Shown here: positions 36,968 through 44,631 of the stretch, one piece after another
Layout: each line of letters begins with the position of its first letter
How positions within the stretch are numbered: position 1 is the first letter of the stretch
Assembly: GCA_018241025.1 (NCBI GenBank)
Contig: JAFEEQ010000019.1
Location: 1-61,991 of the forward strand
Direction of reading: 5' to 3'
DNA length: 61,991 bases
From: Pseudomonadota bacterium
Lineage (GTDB): Bacteria > Pseudomonadota > Alphaproteobacteria > Micropepsales > Micropepsaceae
Program-made: the position numbers and the translations under genes
Notes under the pieces: generated by a model
What the model was told of the DNA's origin: nothing
The model's database searches: none
Seen by the model: the letters and a program-made list of their open reading frames with translations, nothing else

Positions 36968-38000
36968 GTGTGCGAAGCGATTTTTTGATCCTGTCAGAAA
37001 CTTCTTCGTATCTTAGTTTGGTGTACGAGCCAGGCCTCGAAGAGGACAATGCTTCGGCGAGTTCGTTCGAGTTATGTGCGATCCAAATGCTATCTCCGTT
37101 GCCACCCTTCCACCATATCAATGCTATGCCGTCCGCAATAAGGAACGCTGGCGGACAAAGACCCTCATGCCAATATACGTGGAGCTTGCTTGCTTTCCCG
37201 CTCGCTAATGAAAATAGCCGCTGGAGATTTTGATCGATATGTCTGTGAAATTCAGCGTTGTCACAATTTTGCATGTCCTCAATTATGCTAGGAATTGAAG
37301 CTATGAGCGTAAAATCGAGTTCGCCTCTAGCCGCACGCTCAGCGACGGCCCAATACCGCTCATATTGTTGTTTCTCGTATTCGAACGACGGACCCACTCG
37401 ATCATATGGTCTGGGACCCATGAGTGGAACGGGGGTCTTGGCGGCCAGCGTGACACGATTGGCTGAGCCTTGAATCAAATTCGTACCGGCCAAGAAGAGC
37501 TCACGTTTTCCGGTTATCTTGAATAGGCTAGGGTCGATGGGGCGAGCGTCCACCTTAAGTCGTTCGGCAAATTTGTGGATTTCCTCTCTTATCTTGGGAC
37601 GGATGGGGTCATCTCGATCGACAGGGACGTAAACCAAACCCTTGAGATCAGATGCGACCTTGGAATCTCCGACCCGAAGAAAGATCACCCGCTTTAGGGC
37701 GTTGTCTTTCGCGGCGCCCGTAAAAAGTCCGAGTTCATATAGTACGTTGTCTCGCGGCGAATTCAGATGCTCTTCGCGAAACCAAGTCTTGTCGTCCTCG
37801 CCGAAAATCATAATTGCGCCGTCGCAATCATGTGCTTGGGCAATTAGCCTCTCGGCTGTGTAGTCACCAGGTTCGAAGATTCCTGTCCAAAGGACCGGTT
37901 TACAGCCGGTCTCGTCGAGCCAAACCTCGATTTTTTGCGCGAGCTTAAGCTGTTCGCTGGAGCTACCCACGAATACTTTGGGTTTGTTCACTTCTGCCAT
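36957..38000 (-). CDS. TIR-like (PF10137-type) nucleotide-binding protein with unknown C-terminal domain
   Basis: A 347-residue protein. Residues 5-150 match the TIR-like family found in CBASS-type STING effectors: KVFVGSSSEQLKLAQ, DGAIMIFGEDDKTW and PRDNVLYELGLFTGA, with E89 as probable NADase Glu. Residues 150-347 have no family I know; IIEDMQNCDN, HVYWHEGLCPPAFL and ALIWWKGGNGDSIW are notable and may form a sensor. The ATG at 38000 touches its AGGGGG; a GTG at codon 4 (37991) has better spacing. First gene of a two-gene operon with the nucleosidase-like protein. GC is lower than the host genes. Confidence 0.82.
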   Translation of the reverse strand: MAEVNKPKVFVGSSSEQLKLAQKIEVWLDETGCKPVLWTGIFEPGDYTAERLIAQAHDCDGAIMIFGEDDKTWFREEHLNSPRDNVLYELGLFTGAAKDNALKRVIFLRVGDSKVASDLKGLVYVPVDRDDPIRPKIREEIHKFAERLKVDARPIDPSLFKITGKRELFLAGTNLIQGSANRVTLAAKTPVPLMGPRPYDRVGPSFEYEKQQYERYWAVAERAARGELDFTLIASIPSIIEDMQNCDNAEFHRHIDQNLQRLFSLASGKASKLHVYWHEGLCPPAFLIADGIALIWWKGGNGDSIWIAHNSNELAEALSSSRPGSYTKLRYEEVSDRIKKSLRTHAA

Positions 38001-38022
38001 CCCCCTTGGCGCGAAGGTGCAC

Positions 38023-38050
38023 GGTATACTGGCACAAGGAGGCGCGGCAA
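38023..38050 (-). promoter_or_regulatory. promoter candidate for the TIR-like/nucleosidase operon
   Basis: On the minus strand TTGCCG (38045-38050) and TATACC (38023-38028) stand 16 bases apart, about 20 bases before the start codon. The fit to a housekeeping promoter is moderate (four of six at each hexamer). No inverted repeat suggesting a repressor site is visible nearby. Confidence 0.4.
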
Positions 38051-38208
38051 GCGTGAGGGTTGCGTGGACGGCTGTATTTCAGTTGGCGCTAAGGCTACAC
38101 AAGAGGTAGCGCAGCAAGGATTTTGCCTGCACTTTTGCGTTTTCTGATCATTTATTTAGATCGTTCATCTGGCGAGCTGAGTGGAAATCTCTATGTGCCG
38201 CGTGTCCG

Positions 38209-38233
38209 TGAACAGAATACAGCAAATTGTTCG
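38209..38233. repeat. right boundary repeat of the mini-island
   Basis: TGAACAGAATACAGCA (38209-38224) is the same 16 bases as the minus strand of the left site, and the GAACA-N13-TGTTC dyad is kept at 38210-38232. In inverted alignment 21 of 25 bases agree, in direct alignment 18 of 25. A perfect hairpin, GCCACG-AG-CGTGGC, follows at 38233-38246. Beyond it lies the decayed GFA gene. Confidence 0.6.
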
Positions 38234-38301
38234 CCACGAGCGTGGCCCTTGGGCGGCGGTAATTGTCGGTGGTTCCTGCCCTCCGCCAACGAGAGGTGAT
38301 T

Positions 38302-38680
38302 TCAGGCCCAGACGTCGCCGAGGTGTTTGCCGTCGGGCGGCAGGTCGGCCCGGCTCTCGGTGTCGTGGTGGATGAGCGGGATGTCCCTCACCGCATCGGA
38401 CGAGAGCACCATGCGCAGATTGACGGCGATGCGGCGGCTGCCGGCATCATGGCGGCGCGCCAATCGGCGATCGAGCCGCAGCGTGGGCAGACGTGGAATT
38501 CGATCCACTTCCGGTTCCAGAGATAGGTCTGCGTGTCGCCCGCGATCGTTTCGCTCTCGACGCCATACCGCGCCATGGCGCCGGGAGATGCTGCAATTGC
38601 AAGCCGGCGCGGATTCCGGAACGCCGTCGAAGCGCCACGTCACCGCGCCGCAATGACAGGCGCCTTCGATCGTCGCGGCC
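38302..38680 (-). pseudogene. decayed GFA-family (glutathione-dependent formaldehyde-activating-like) gene
   Basis: Pieces of a GFA/CENP-V protein lie in two frames. One frame carries GACHCGAVTWRFDGVPESA and CNCSISRRHGA; the next carries ARYGVESETIAGDTQTYLWN and FHVCPRCGSIADWRA; the first frame resumes with IAVNLRMVLSSDAVRDIPLI to a stop at 38302. Two compensating frameshifts are needed, near 38577 and near 38440-38455. No in-frame start codon exists at the expected position (GTAAGC where ATGAGC would fit), and one zinc Cys is Ser (CSIS). It begins beside the stop of the GST gene. Confidence 0.72.
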
Positions 38681-38684
38681 GCGC

Positions 38685-39353
38685 TTACGCCGCCCGGAAG
38701 CGCTTGATCAACGGGCTTTCTTCCTCGATCAGCGCCTTGAAGGACGGGCGCGCATGGATGCCGCGGATATAGGCGGCGAATTTCGGCCAGCGCGTCGCGT
38801 CGACCTCTTCACCGGCATGATTGAAGTTCACGATCATCGTGCCCATCGAGATGTCGGCGATGGAGAAGGCGCCGCCGGCGAGGAATTGCTTGTTGCCGAC
38901 TTCCTGTTCGAGGTGATCGAAGATCGGCGGGAGCTTCTCGGTGAGCGTCTTCTGCACCGTGCCCTCATCGGGCTGGCCGCGCATCATGCGCTTGACGATG
39001 CGCTCGAAGAACAGGCCCGTGCCGACGTTCGAGGCCACGGCGCTGTCGGCATATTCTTCGTACCACAGCGCCTTGGCACGCTCGAAAGGATCGGCGGGAT
39101 AGAGCGCGGGCCTGGGGAATTTGTGCTCGAGGTAATCGCAGATGATCGAGGAGTCCGGGAGCGTGTTGGGTTCCGGCACGTCGGTGTCGCGCAACACCGG
39201 GATGCGCTTCAGCGGCGAGATCGCGAGGAACTCCGGCGGCGGATTGAACGGGCTGACCTGTTCGAGCGTGTAATCGACGCCCTTCTCGGCGAGCATGATG
39301 CGCACCTTGCGCACGAAGGGCGAGATGGCGCCGCCGTAGACGATCAAGGACAT
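38685..39353 (-). CDS. glutathione S-transferase family protein
   Basis: A 222-residue GST. The thioredoxin-fold half begins MSLIVYGGAISPFVRKVRIM with Ser in the usual activating position, ISPLKRIPVL gives the cis-Pro and DSSIICDYLEHKFP the glutathione gamma-glutamyl contact. The helical half has FLAGGAFSIADISMGTM, the N-capping box. It is soluble and cytoplasmic. The broken GFA gene directly downstream, also glutathione-linked, was probably its operon partner. Confidence 0.88.
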   Translation of the reverse strand: MSLIVYGGAISPFVRKVRIMLAEKGVDYTLEQVSPFNPPPEFLAISPLKRIPVLRDTDVPEPNTLPDSSIICDYLEHKFPRPALYPADPFERAKALWYEEYADSAVASNVGTGLFFERIVKRMMRGQPDEGTVQKTLTEKLPPIFDHLEQEVGNKQFLAGGAFSIADISMGTMIVNFNHAGEEVDATRWPKFAAYIRGIHARPSFKALIEEESPLIKRFRAA

Positions 39354-39419
39354 GTGAGAGCTCCCGTTATGTGTTTTCGGTGTTGCCGCCGTAGCGGCGT
39401 ATTTCCCCGTATCCTAACT

Positions 39420-39506
39420 CGTCATGGCCGGGCTTGTCCCGGCCATCCAAGATCACAACTGCCGCATGGGTGATCATGGATCCCCGGGACAAGCCCGGGG
39501 ATGACG
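39420..39506. repeat. palindromic intergenic repeat, copy 1
   Basis: Arms 39420-39456 and 39470-39506 pair imperfectly. Each arm is itself a hairpin: GGCCGGG-CTTGT-CCCGGCC in the left, CCCCGGG-ACAAG-CCCGGGG in the right. Outer ends are CGTCAT and ATGACG. The same outline occurs at 42209 and 53366 with different stem sequences. It lies between the GST and the sulfatase stop. Confidence 0.75.
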
Positions 39507-39537
39507 GTGGACGGGGTCAGCGAAATTTCCGACAGTG

Positions 39538-39588
39538 GCGATGACTCTCAGGCGCGCCGACGCGCGCCTGCTGGGTGGCCGGCCATGG
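39538..39588. repeat. second repeat module beside the sulfatase stop
   Basis: This stretch (GCGATGACTC, then a GCGCGC-rich hairpin and TGGGTGG) matches 42255-42300 in the same orientation with scattered differences. The two copies flank the sulfatase/GST gene pair. No coding capacity. Confidence 0.6.
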
Positions 39589-39599
39589 AGAAAACAGGG

Positions 39600-41183
39600 T
39601 TACGCCGGCGCCATCACTTCCAGCTTGGGCGCGCGTTCCTCCGGCAGGTTGTCGTAGAGGTCGGCGATCAGGTCTTTCTTGAGCGTCCGGTGCTTCGGGT
39701 CGTTCCAGAGGTTGACCCACTGGTGCGGGTCGTTCTTGAGGTCGTAGAGCTCGCCTTCCGTCCCGTCGTAGCGGATGTGGGTTTCGAAGCCGGCATAGGC
39801 GGGGAAATGCGTCTCCAGGCCGTTCGGTTGGCCTGCCGTCGAGGGCTCGTAACGCGTGAGCGAATAGCCGTCGCGGACGATCGAGCGGAAATGCATGCCA
39901 TAGCCGGGGAACTGGCTGTCCCATTCGCAGATGGCGCGCTGGCGTGAGCCGTCGTCGCTGGTCGGGAGCGCCCTGCCCTGCATCCACGATGGCTTGTCGA
40001 TACCGGCGACGGCGCAGGCGGTGGCGGCGATGTCGACCTGCTCGACGGGCTGCTGCACCACGGCGGGCGCGATGCCGAGCTTCGGCGCGGGACGCCAGAT
40101 GAACGGCAGGCGCATCAGCGCGTCGGTGTGGAAGGGACCTTTGTAGACGAAGCCGAAATCACCCTGGAGCTCGCCGTGATCGGTGGTGAAGATCACATCG
40201 GTGTCGGCGTCCCAGCCCTTGGCCGCGATCTTCGCCATGACGCTGCCTATCGCCTCGTCGACCAGTTCGTTCATCACGTGAACCTTGGCGTTGATCTCGC
40301 GGATGTTGTCCGGCGTGAGCTGCTGCGGACGGAAGTTCTGCGGGCCGCCTTCGGCGTTGATGAATTTGCCGTCGTAATAGTCGAGCCAGTGCGCCGGCTT
40401 CTGCGCGAGAATTTTCCGGATCGCATCGGGCGAGCCGGGATAGCCGGCGGGCAGCGGCAGATCGTGCCAGTCGCAGCGCTTGTTCTCGGCGGCCGGCGGG
40501 TCCCAGGGATGATGCGGATCGGGGAAGCTGAGCCAGAGCATCCAGTCGTCGTCGCCATCGAGCGCGTCGAGCCAGTCGCGCGCGAGGCCCGCAAGCCAGT
40601 CGGTGTGATAGAGGCCGCGCGGGATCTGGTGGATCGCGGTTTCGGGTGCGCCGGTGTCGCCGCCGCCATCGGCGTTCAGAAGCGGCGGCCAGTTGTCGAA
40701 AATCTCCTTCGACTGCGCGCGCAGCCAGCGGCCGTAGTGGCCGACGGGGCGGCCGCCGAAGCTGGCGATATGCATGGCGTGGATCGCGTAGTCGAAGCCG
40801 CGCCAGGGACCGAAATCGTTGTCGCGCTGGCGGCGGTTCTCGGCGAACTTCATCTGCGGATCGAAAGCGGGCTCGAAATGGGCCTTGCCGATGAGCGCGG
40901 TTTTGTAGCCGGCCTTGTCCTTCAGATATTGCGCGAAGCTCGGTGCGTCTTCGGGGAGCGGGACGCCGTTGGCGTAGACGCCATGGGTGCGGACGTATTG
41001 ACCGGTGAGCATCGAGGAGCGCGCCGGCATGCAGACGGTGTTCTGGTTGTAGGCACGGGAATAATTGATGCCTTGCGCGGCGAGCTTGTCGATGTTGGGC
41101 GTGCGGCAGAATTTGTTGCCGGTGCAGCCGAGCGAATCCCAGCGCTGCTGATCGGTGGTGATGAAGAGGAGCTTGCGGCCCAT
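39600..41183 (-). CDS. sulfatase family hydrolase (type I)
   Basis: A 527-residue alkaline-phosphatase-superfamily hydrolase. The metal-binding start LFITTDQQRWDSLG, the formylglycine motif CMPARSSMLTG with C51, PDPHHPWDPP near 225 and TTDHGELQGDFGF near 320 are all present. The motif has Ala where CxPSR has Ser. It may cleave aryl or alkyl sulfates or phosphonate esters. No signal peptide is seen, so it is probably cytoplasmic. It starts five bases after the GST-like gene, in one operon. Confidence 0.85.
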   Translation of the reverse strand: MGRKLLFITTDQQRWDSLGCTGNKFCRTPNIDKLAAQGINYSRAYNQNTVCMPARSSMLTGQYVRTHGVYANGVPLPEDAPSFAQYLKDKAGYKTALIGKAHFEPAFDPQMKFAENRRQRDNDFGPWRGFDYAIHAMHIASFGGRPVGHYGRWLRAQSKEIFDNWPPLLNADGGGDTGAPETAIHQIPRGLYHTDWLAGLARDWLDALDGDDDWMLWLSFPDPHHPWDPPAAENKRCDWHDLPLPAGYPGSPDAIRKILAQKPAHWLDYYDGKFINAEGGPQNFRPQQLTPDNIREINAKVHVMNELVDEAIGSVMAKIAAKGWDADTDVIFTTDHGELQGDFGFVYKGPFHTDALMRLPFIWRPAPKLGIAPAVVQQPVEQVDIAATACAVAGIDKPSWMQGRALPTSDDGSRQRAICEWDSQFPGYGMHFRSIVRDGYSLTRYEPSTAGQPNGLETHFPAYAGFETHIRYDGTEGELYDLKNDPHQWVNLWNDPKHRTLKKDLIADLYDNLPEERAPKLEVMAPA

Positions 41184-41188
41184 ATGGA

Positions 41189-42187
41189 TCAGCCTTTCAG
41201 GGGTTCGAGGCAGCCGGTGTCTTTGAGAAGCGGATCGAGCTTGGCGCGCGTCGCGCCATCGAGCGCCTTGTAGCGCTCGCGAAGGTCCCACAGGCAACGC
41301 TGCTGATAGCGGAAGCTGCCCTGCGTGTAGGTGCGGCCGTGGAGGGTGAGCGAGAAGGTCTCCTCTTTCTTTTCGAATGCGGCGGCGTTGGCGAGGAGGA
41401 AGGGGAAATAGGTGTCGCCCGCGACCTCGAGCAGGCCGCGCACGGTCTTCGGCAAAGGCGCCGAGGGATCGCGCCATTCGCCTTCGATGCCGCTGGCATC
41501 GTCGAGGTTCATCAGCCAGCGGAAGAGATAGGGCGCGGTCTCGCGCATCAGGTCGTCGGGCGTCGGATCGACGGCGAGCTGGCTGAGCTGGCCGAGCCAG
41601 CCGAAATCGGCGAGCGAGGGACGCCCGCCGAAGAGATATTTCTCCTCCGTCACATGGGCCTCGAGCAGCGCCATGATGCGATTGGCGCTTTCCTCGATGA
41701 TCGGTGCGTTCTCGGGCGTGCAACCGACCAGCGCCATGCGTCCGACCTGGCGGGCGCGGAAGGCCTGCGCGGATTTCTCGATCGCGTCGACGCCCTGGCC
41801 GGCGAGACGGTCGAAGGAGAGCCACTCGCTCATCTGCTTCTGGTCGCGCTCGCGATACCAGCGGTAATGAAACATCGCCTTGGTGCCCCATTCGTCGGCC
41901 ATATCTTCGAGCAGGAAGGCGAGGAAATGCTGTGCGCTGTCGGTGGGGACGATCGAGCGTTCGGCGTGCCGTTTCTCCAGGGCGTAGATCATCGGCGTGG
42001 AGTCGTTGTGCCAGGAGCCGTCGGGGAACTGGATGATCGGGATCACCGGCGCCTTCACGTTGGCGAAGATCGCACGGTCGGCCATGTCGATCTGCTTCCA
42101 GATGTGCGGAATGCGGCGGTAGCGGAAGATCGCGCGCATCTTCATCGAATAGGGCGAGCCGAGGCCGCCGTGGATGGTGTAGGTCAT
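41189..42187 (-). CDS. glutathione S-transferase N-terminal domain protein, long form
   Basis: A 332-residue protein with a GST thioredoxin-fold start (TIHGGLGSPYSMKMRAIFRY, PVIPIIQFPDG with cis-Pro, HNDSTPMIYALEKRH). The C-terminal 240 residues are helical and longer than in standard GSTs; LFGGRPSLADFGWLGQL is the recognisable GST C-terminal box. GGGGAG precedes the ATG at 42187. It leads the sulfatase operon, so a glutathione-dependent step on the same substrate is plausible. Confidence 0.8.
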   Translation of the reverse strand: MTYTIHGGLGSPYSMKMRAIFRYRRIPHIWKQIDMADRAIFANVKAPVIPIIQFPDGSWHNDSTPMIYALEKRHAERSIVPTDSAQHFLAFLLEDMADEWGTKAMFHYRWYRERDQKQMSEWLSFDRLAGQGVDAIEKSAQAFRARQVGRMALVGCTPENAPIIEESANRIMALLEAHVTEEKYLFGGRPSLADFGWLGQLSQLAVDPTPDDLMRETAPYLFRWLMNLDDASGIEGEWRDPSAPLPKTVRGLLEVAGDTYFPFLLANAAAFEKKEETFSLTLHGRTYTQGSFRYQQRCLWDLRERYKALDGATRAKLDPLLKDTGCLEPLKG

Positions 42188-42208
42188 TGTTTCTCCCCTG
42201 CTCCAGAT

Positions 42209-42318
42209 CGTCATGGCCGCCCTTGAGGCGGCCATCCATCACGCCGCGATAGCGGCGATGACTCATTGGCGCGCAGACGCGCGACAGATGGGTGGGCGGG
42301 TCAAGCCCGCCCATGACG
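42209..42318. repeat. palindromic intergenic repeat, copy 2
   Basis: Outer arms 42209-42240 and 42287-42318 are each hairpins (GGCCGCC-CTTGA-GGCGGCC and GGGCGGG-TCAAG-CCCGCCC) and pair with each other. Between them is the GCGATGACTC module (42255-42300) seen also at 39538. It separates the divergent GST-like and DsbA-fold genes and probably includes neither start. Confidence 0.75.
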
Positions 42319-42399
42319 GCTATTGATAATGCGAACTTGTGTTCCGGTTCGGAGTTAGGCAGTCTCCGCGCGCCGCGTCAATCGGGGAATGAGGGGTTC

Positions 42400-43050
42400 A
42401 TGACGCTATCCATCGACCTGTTCTGGTCGTTCCGTTCGCCATACTCGTATCTCGCCACGCCGCGCCTCTGCGAGATGGCGGCGGAGTATGACCTTAACGT
42501 CAACGTAAGGCCGGTCTATCCGCTCGCGGTGCGCTCGGGCGAGTTCTTCTCCCAGGTGAACCCGATGTGGATCCCGTATTTGATGCGGGACACGATGCGG
42601 ATCGCCGAGATGCTCGGCCTGCCCTATCAATGGCCGCGGCCCGATCCGGTGCAGGTCGACATGCAGACCCGCGCGGCGACGCCGAACCAGCCCTATATCC
42701 ACCGCCTGACGCGGCTCGGCTGCGCGGCGGCGGAGATCGGCAAGGGATTGCCGTTCCTGAAAGAGGTGAGCCACACGATCTGGTCGGGCCAGCACAATGG
42801 CTGGAACGAGGGCCCGCATCTCGCCGATGCGGCAAAGCGGGCGGGCTGCGATCTCGCGGCGCTCGACGCCAAGATCACCGCCGACCCGGACAAGTACGAA
42901 GCGATCATCATGGCCAACCAGGATGCGCATAAGGCGAGCGGCCATTGGGGCGTGCCGACCATGGCGTTCGAGGGCGAACCGTTCTTCGGGCAGGACCGGC
43001 TCGACGTGCTGTTGTGGCGCCTGAAGCAGAAGGGATTGCAGAAGAGATGA
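42400..43050 (+). CDS. 2-hydroxychromene-2-carboxylate isomerase/DsbA-family protein
   Basis: A 216-residue thioredoxin-fold protein of the kappa-GST/HCCA isomerase group. IDLFWSFRSPYSYLATPRL has Ser where DsbA has its Cys pair, which excludes a disulfide oxidase; GHWGVPTMAFEGEPFFGQDRLD near residue 180 is the glutathione-binding end. These isomerases act in aromatic degradation with glutathione as cofactor. It overlaps the MBL gene by four bases (ATGA). The open frame upstream to 42292 runs through repeat DNA. Confidence 0.85.
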   Translation: MTLSIDLFWSFRSPYSYLATPRLCEMAAEYDLNVNVRPVYPLAVRSGEFFSQVNPMWIPYLMRDTMRIAEMLGLPYQWPRPDPVQVDMQTRAATPNQPYIHRLTRLGCAAAEIGKGLPFLKEVSHTIWSGQHNGWNEGPHLADAAKRAGCDLAALDAKITADPDKYEAIIMANQDAHKASGHWGVPTMAFEGEPFFGQDRLDVLLWRLKQKGLQKR

Positions 43051-44120
43051 GACGCATACTTCTCATTGCCGGTGCCGCACTGGTTGTCGCGGTCGTGGGT
43101 GTGTTCATCGCCATTCAATTCCCGTCCGTCGATGTCTGGATGTTCCGCCGTGCGGTGCATGCGGGCGTTAGCGGACCGGACGCGGTGGTGGCGAAGGACG
43201 GCGAGCTTTCCGTCCTGATGGTCGGCACCGGCACGCCCTTGCCCGACGTAAATCGCGCGGGACCGAGCACGCTGGTGGCGGCGGGATCGCATCTCTATCT
43301 CGTCGATGCCGGGATCGATGCGGCGCGCAATCTTCAGCTCTGGAAGGTGCCGCTCAACAAGATCGATGCGGTGCTGATCACGCATCTTCATTCCGACCAC
43401 ATCGGCGGCCTCGCCGAGATCCGGCTGCAGAGCTGGGTCGCGGGACGCAAGACGCCGCTGAAGGTTTATGGTCCGCCGGGGATCGAGCGTGTGGTTGCGG
43501 GCTTCAACGAGGCTTATGCGATCGACGACGGCTATCGCGTGAAGCATCACGGCGCGGCGATGCTGCCGCCGGATGCGGTGAAGCTGGTCGCGGTGCCGGT
43601 CGCGTTCGACGGCAAGACCGCGCCGGTGTTCGACGCGCTGGGCCTGAAGGTGACGGCGATCCGGGTGAAGCACGAGCCGGCGAATCCGGCCTATGGCTAT
43701 CGCTTCGACTATCAGGGCCGCGCAGTGACGATCAGCGGCGACACGATCTATGACGAGGATCTCGCCCGCGCGGCCAAGGGCACCGATGTGCTGGTGCATG
43801 AGGGGCTGGCGCCGGAGCTGGTCGGGATCATGCATGACGAGCTGCTGGCGGCAGGCCGGACGCGTCCGGCGAAGATCATGCACGACATCCCGGGCTATCA
43901 CACCGCGCCGGTCGATGCGGCGAAGATCGCGAACATGGCGGGGGCGAAGCTTCTTGTGTTCACCCATCTGCTGCCGATCCTGCCCAACGACATCGCGGTG
44001 CGCGCCTTCCTGAAAGGCGTGAGCGATGTACGCCCGGACGGCGTGAAGGTCGCGCATGACGGCATGGTGGTGCGCCTGCCGGGGCATTCGGCGGATATCG
44101 ACGTCGGGGATATCCAGTAG
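43047..44120 (+). CDS. membrane-anchored MBL-fold metallo-hydrolase
   Basis: A 357-residue protein with one N-terminal hydrophobic segment (ILLIAGAALVVAVVGVFIAI) and then a metallo-beta-lactamase fold: THLHSDHIGG (metal ligands) near residue 110, TISGDTIYDEDL near 230, DVLVHEG and FTHLLP near 308. Distribution of ligands resembles RNase Z/arylsulfatase-like MBL proteins. It is probably periplasmic or anchored facing out. Co-translated with the isomerase, so it may hydrolyse an intermediate of the same route. Confidence 0.82.
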   Translation: MRRILLIAGAALVVAVVGVFIAIQFPSVDVWMFRRAVHAGVSGPDAVVAKDGELSVLMVGTGTPLPDVNRAGPSTLVAAGSHLYLVDAGIDAARNLQLWKVPLNKIDAVLITHLHSDHIGGLAEIRLQSWVAGRKTPLKVYGPPGIERVVAGFNEAYAIDDGYRVKHHGAAMLPPDAVKLVAVPVAFDGKTAPVFDALGLKVTAIRVKHEPANPAYGYRFDYQGRAVTISGDTIYDEDLARAAKGTDVLVHEGLAPELVGIMHDELLAAGRTRPAKIMHDIPGYHTAPVDAAKIANMAGAKLLVFTHLLPILPNDIAVRAFLKGVSDVRPDGVKVAHDGMVVRLPGHSADIDVGDIQ

Positions 44121-44129
44121 GGATAACCC

Positions 44130-44146
44130 CTCCCGCGCAGCGGGAG
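44130..44146. terminator. hairpin between convergent MBL and tadA genes
   Basis: CTCCCGC, loop GCA, GCGGGAG forms a seven-pair stem nine bases after the MBL stop. It has no T run on either strand, so it may only stabilise the 3' ends. Confidence 0.4.
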
Positions 44147-44149
44147 AGG

Positions 44150-44602
44150 TTAACTTCTCCGTATACGGAAGAATTCCTTGAGGAGGGCGCCGGCTGCTTC
44201 GGGGTCGCCAGCGCGGGCGATCCGCGGGCGGTGGTGGCAGGTGGGTTGGTCGAAGAAGCGCGGGCCGTGGAGGATCGCGCCGCCTTTGGGATCCTCAGCG
44301 GCGAACACCACCCGGCCGACGCGGGCGAGGCTGAGGGCGCCGGCGCACATCGCGCAGGGCTCGAGCGTGGCAAAGAGCGTGGTGCCGAGCAGGCGCTCGT
44401 TGTCGAGCTTTTCGGCCGCCGCGCGCAGGACGAGGATCTCGGCATGGGCGGTGGGATCGCGGCGCTCGACGATGCGGTTGCCGTCGGCGGCGAGCAGCGT
44501 CCCTTCCCCCGAAAGCAGAACCGCGCCGACCGGAACCTCGCCCCGAAGCGCGGCGGCTTGGGCTTCGGACATCGCGAGTGCTATGGCTTCGTCGTCATTC
44601 AT
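44150..44602 (-). CDS. tadA: tRNA-specific adenosine deaminase TadA
   Basis: A 150-residue zinc deaminase that makes inosine at the wobble position of tRNA-Arg. Zinc and proton-transfer residues are in TAHAEILVLRAA and LEPCAMCAGALSLARV; GPRFFDQPTCHHRPRI follows and ends with KEFFRIRRS. Length is usual. It is divergent from rluB with 29 bases between the starts, as often in alphaproteobacteria. Confidence 0.9.
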   Translation of the reverse strand: MNDDEAIALAMSEAQAAALRGEVPVGAVLLSGEGTLLAADGNRIVERRDPTAHAEILVLRAAAEKLDNERLLGTTLFATLEPCAMCAGALSLARVGRVVFAAEDPKGGAILHGPRFFDQPTCHHRPRIARAGDPEAAGALLKEFFRIRRS

Positions 44603-44631
44603 ATCGCGTGAGACCTTTGGCCAAGACTAGC

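Noticed and set aside
35420..38233. Plain attL/attR direct repeats of an integrated island
   Set aside because: Direct alignment is weaker (18/25) than the inverted one (21/25 with 16 in a row), so simple direct att sites are not favoured, though not excluded.
38302..38643. 113-residue intact protein on the minus strand
   Set aside because: Only its two ends read as GFA family; the middle of the family match is in another frame, so it is a frameshifted pseudogene.
39600..42314. One 904-residue sulfatase fusion
   Set aside because: The first 377 codons are an out-of-frame shadow of the GST-like gene; the sulfatase starts with an ATG at 41183.
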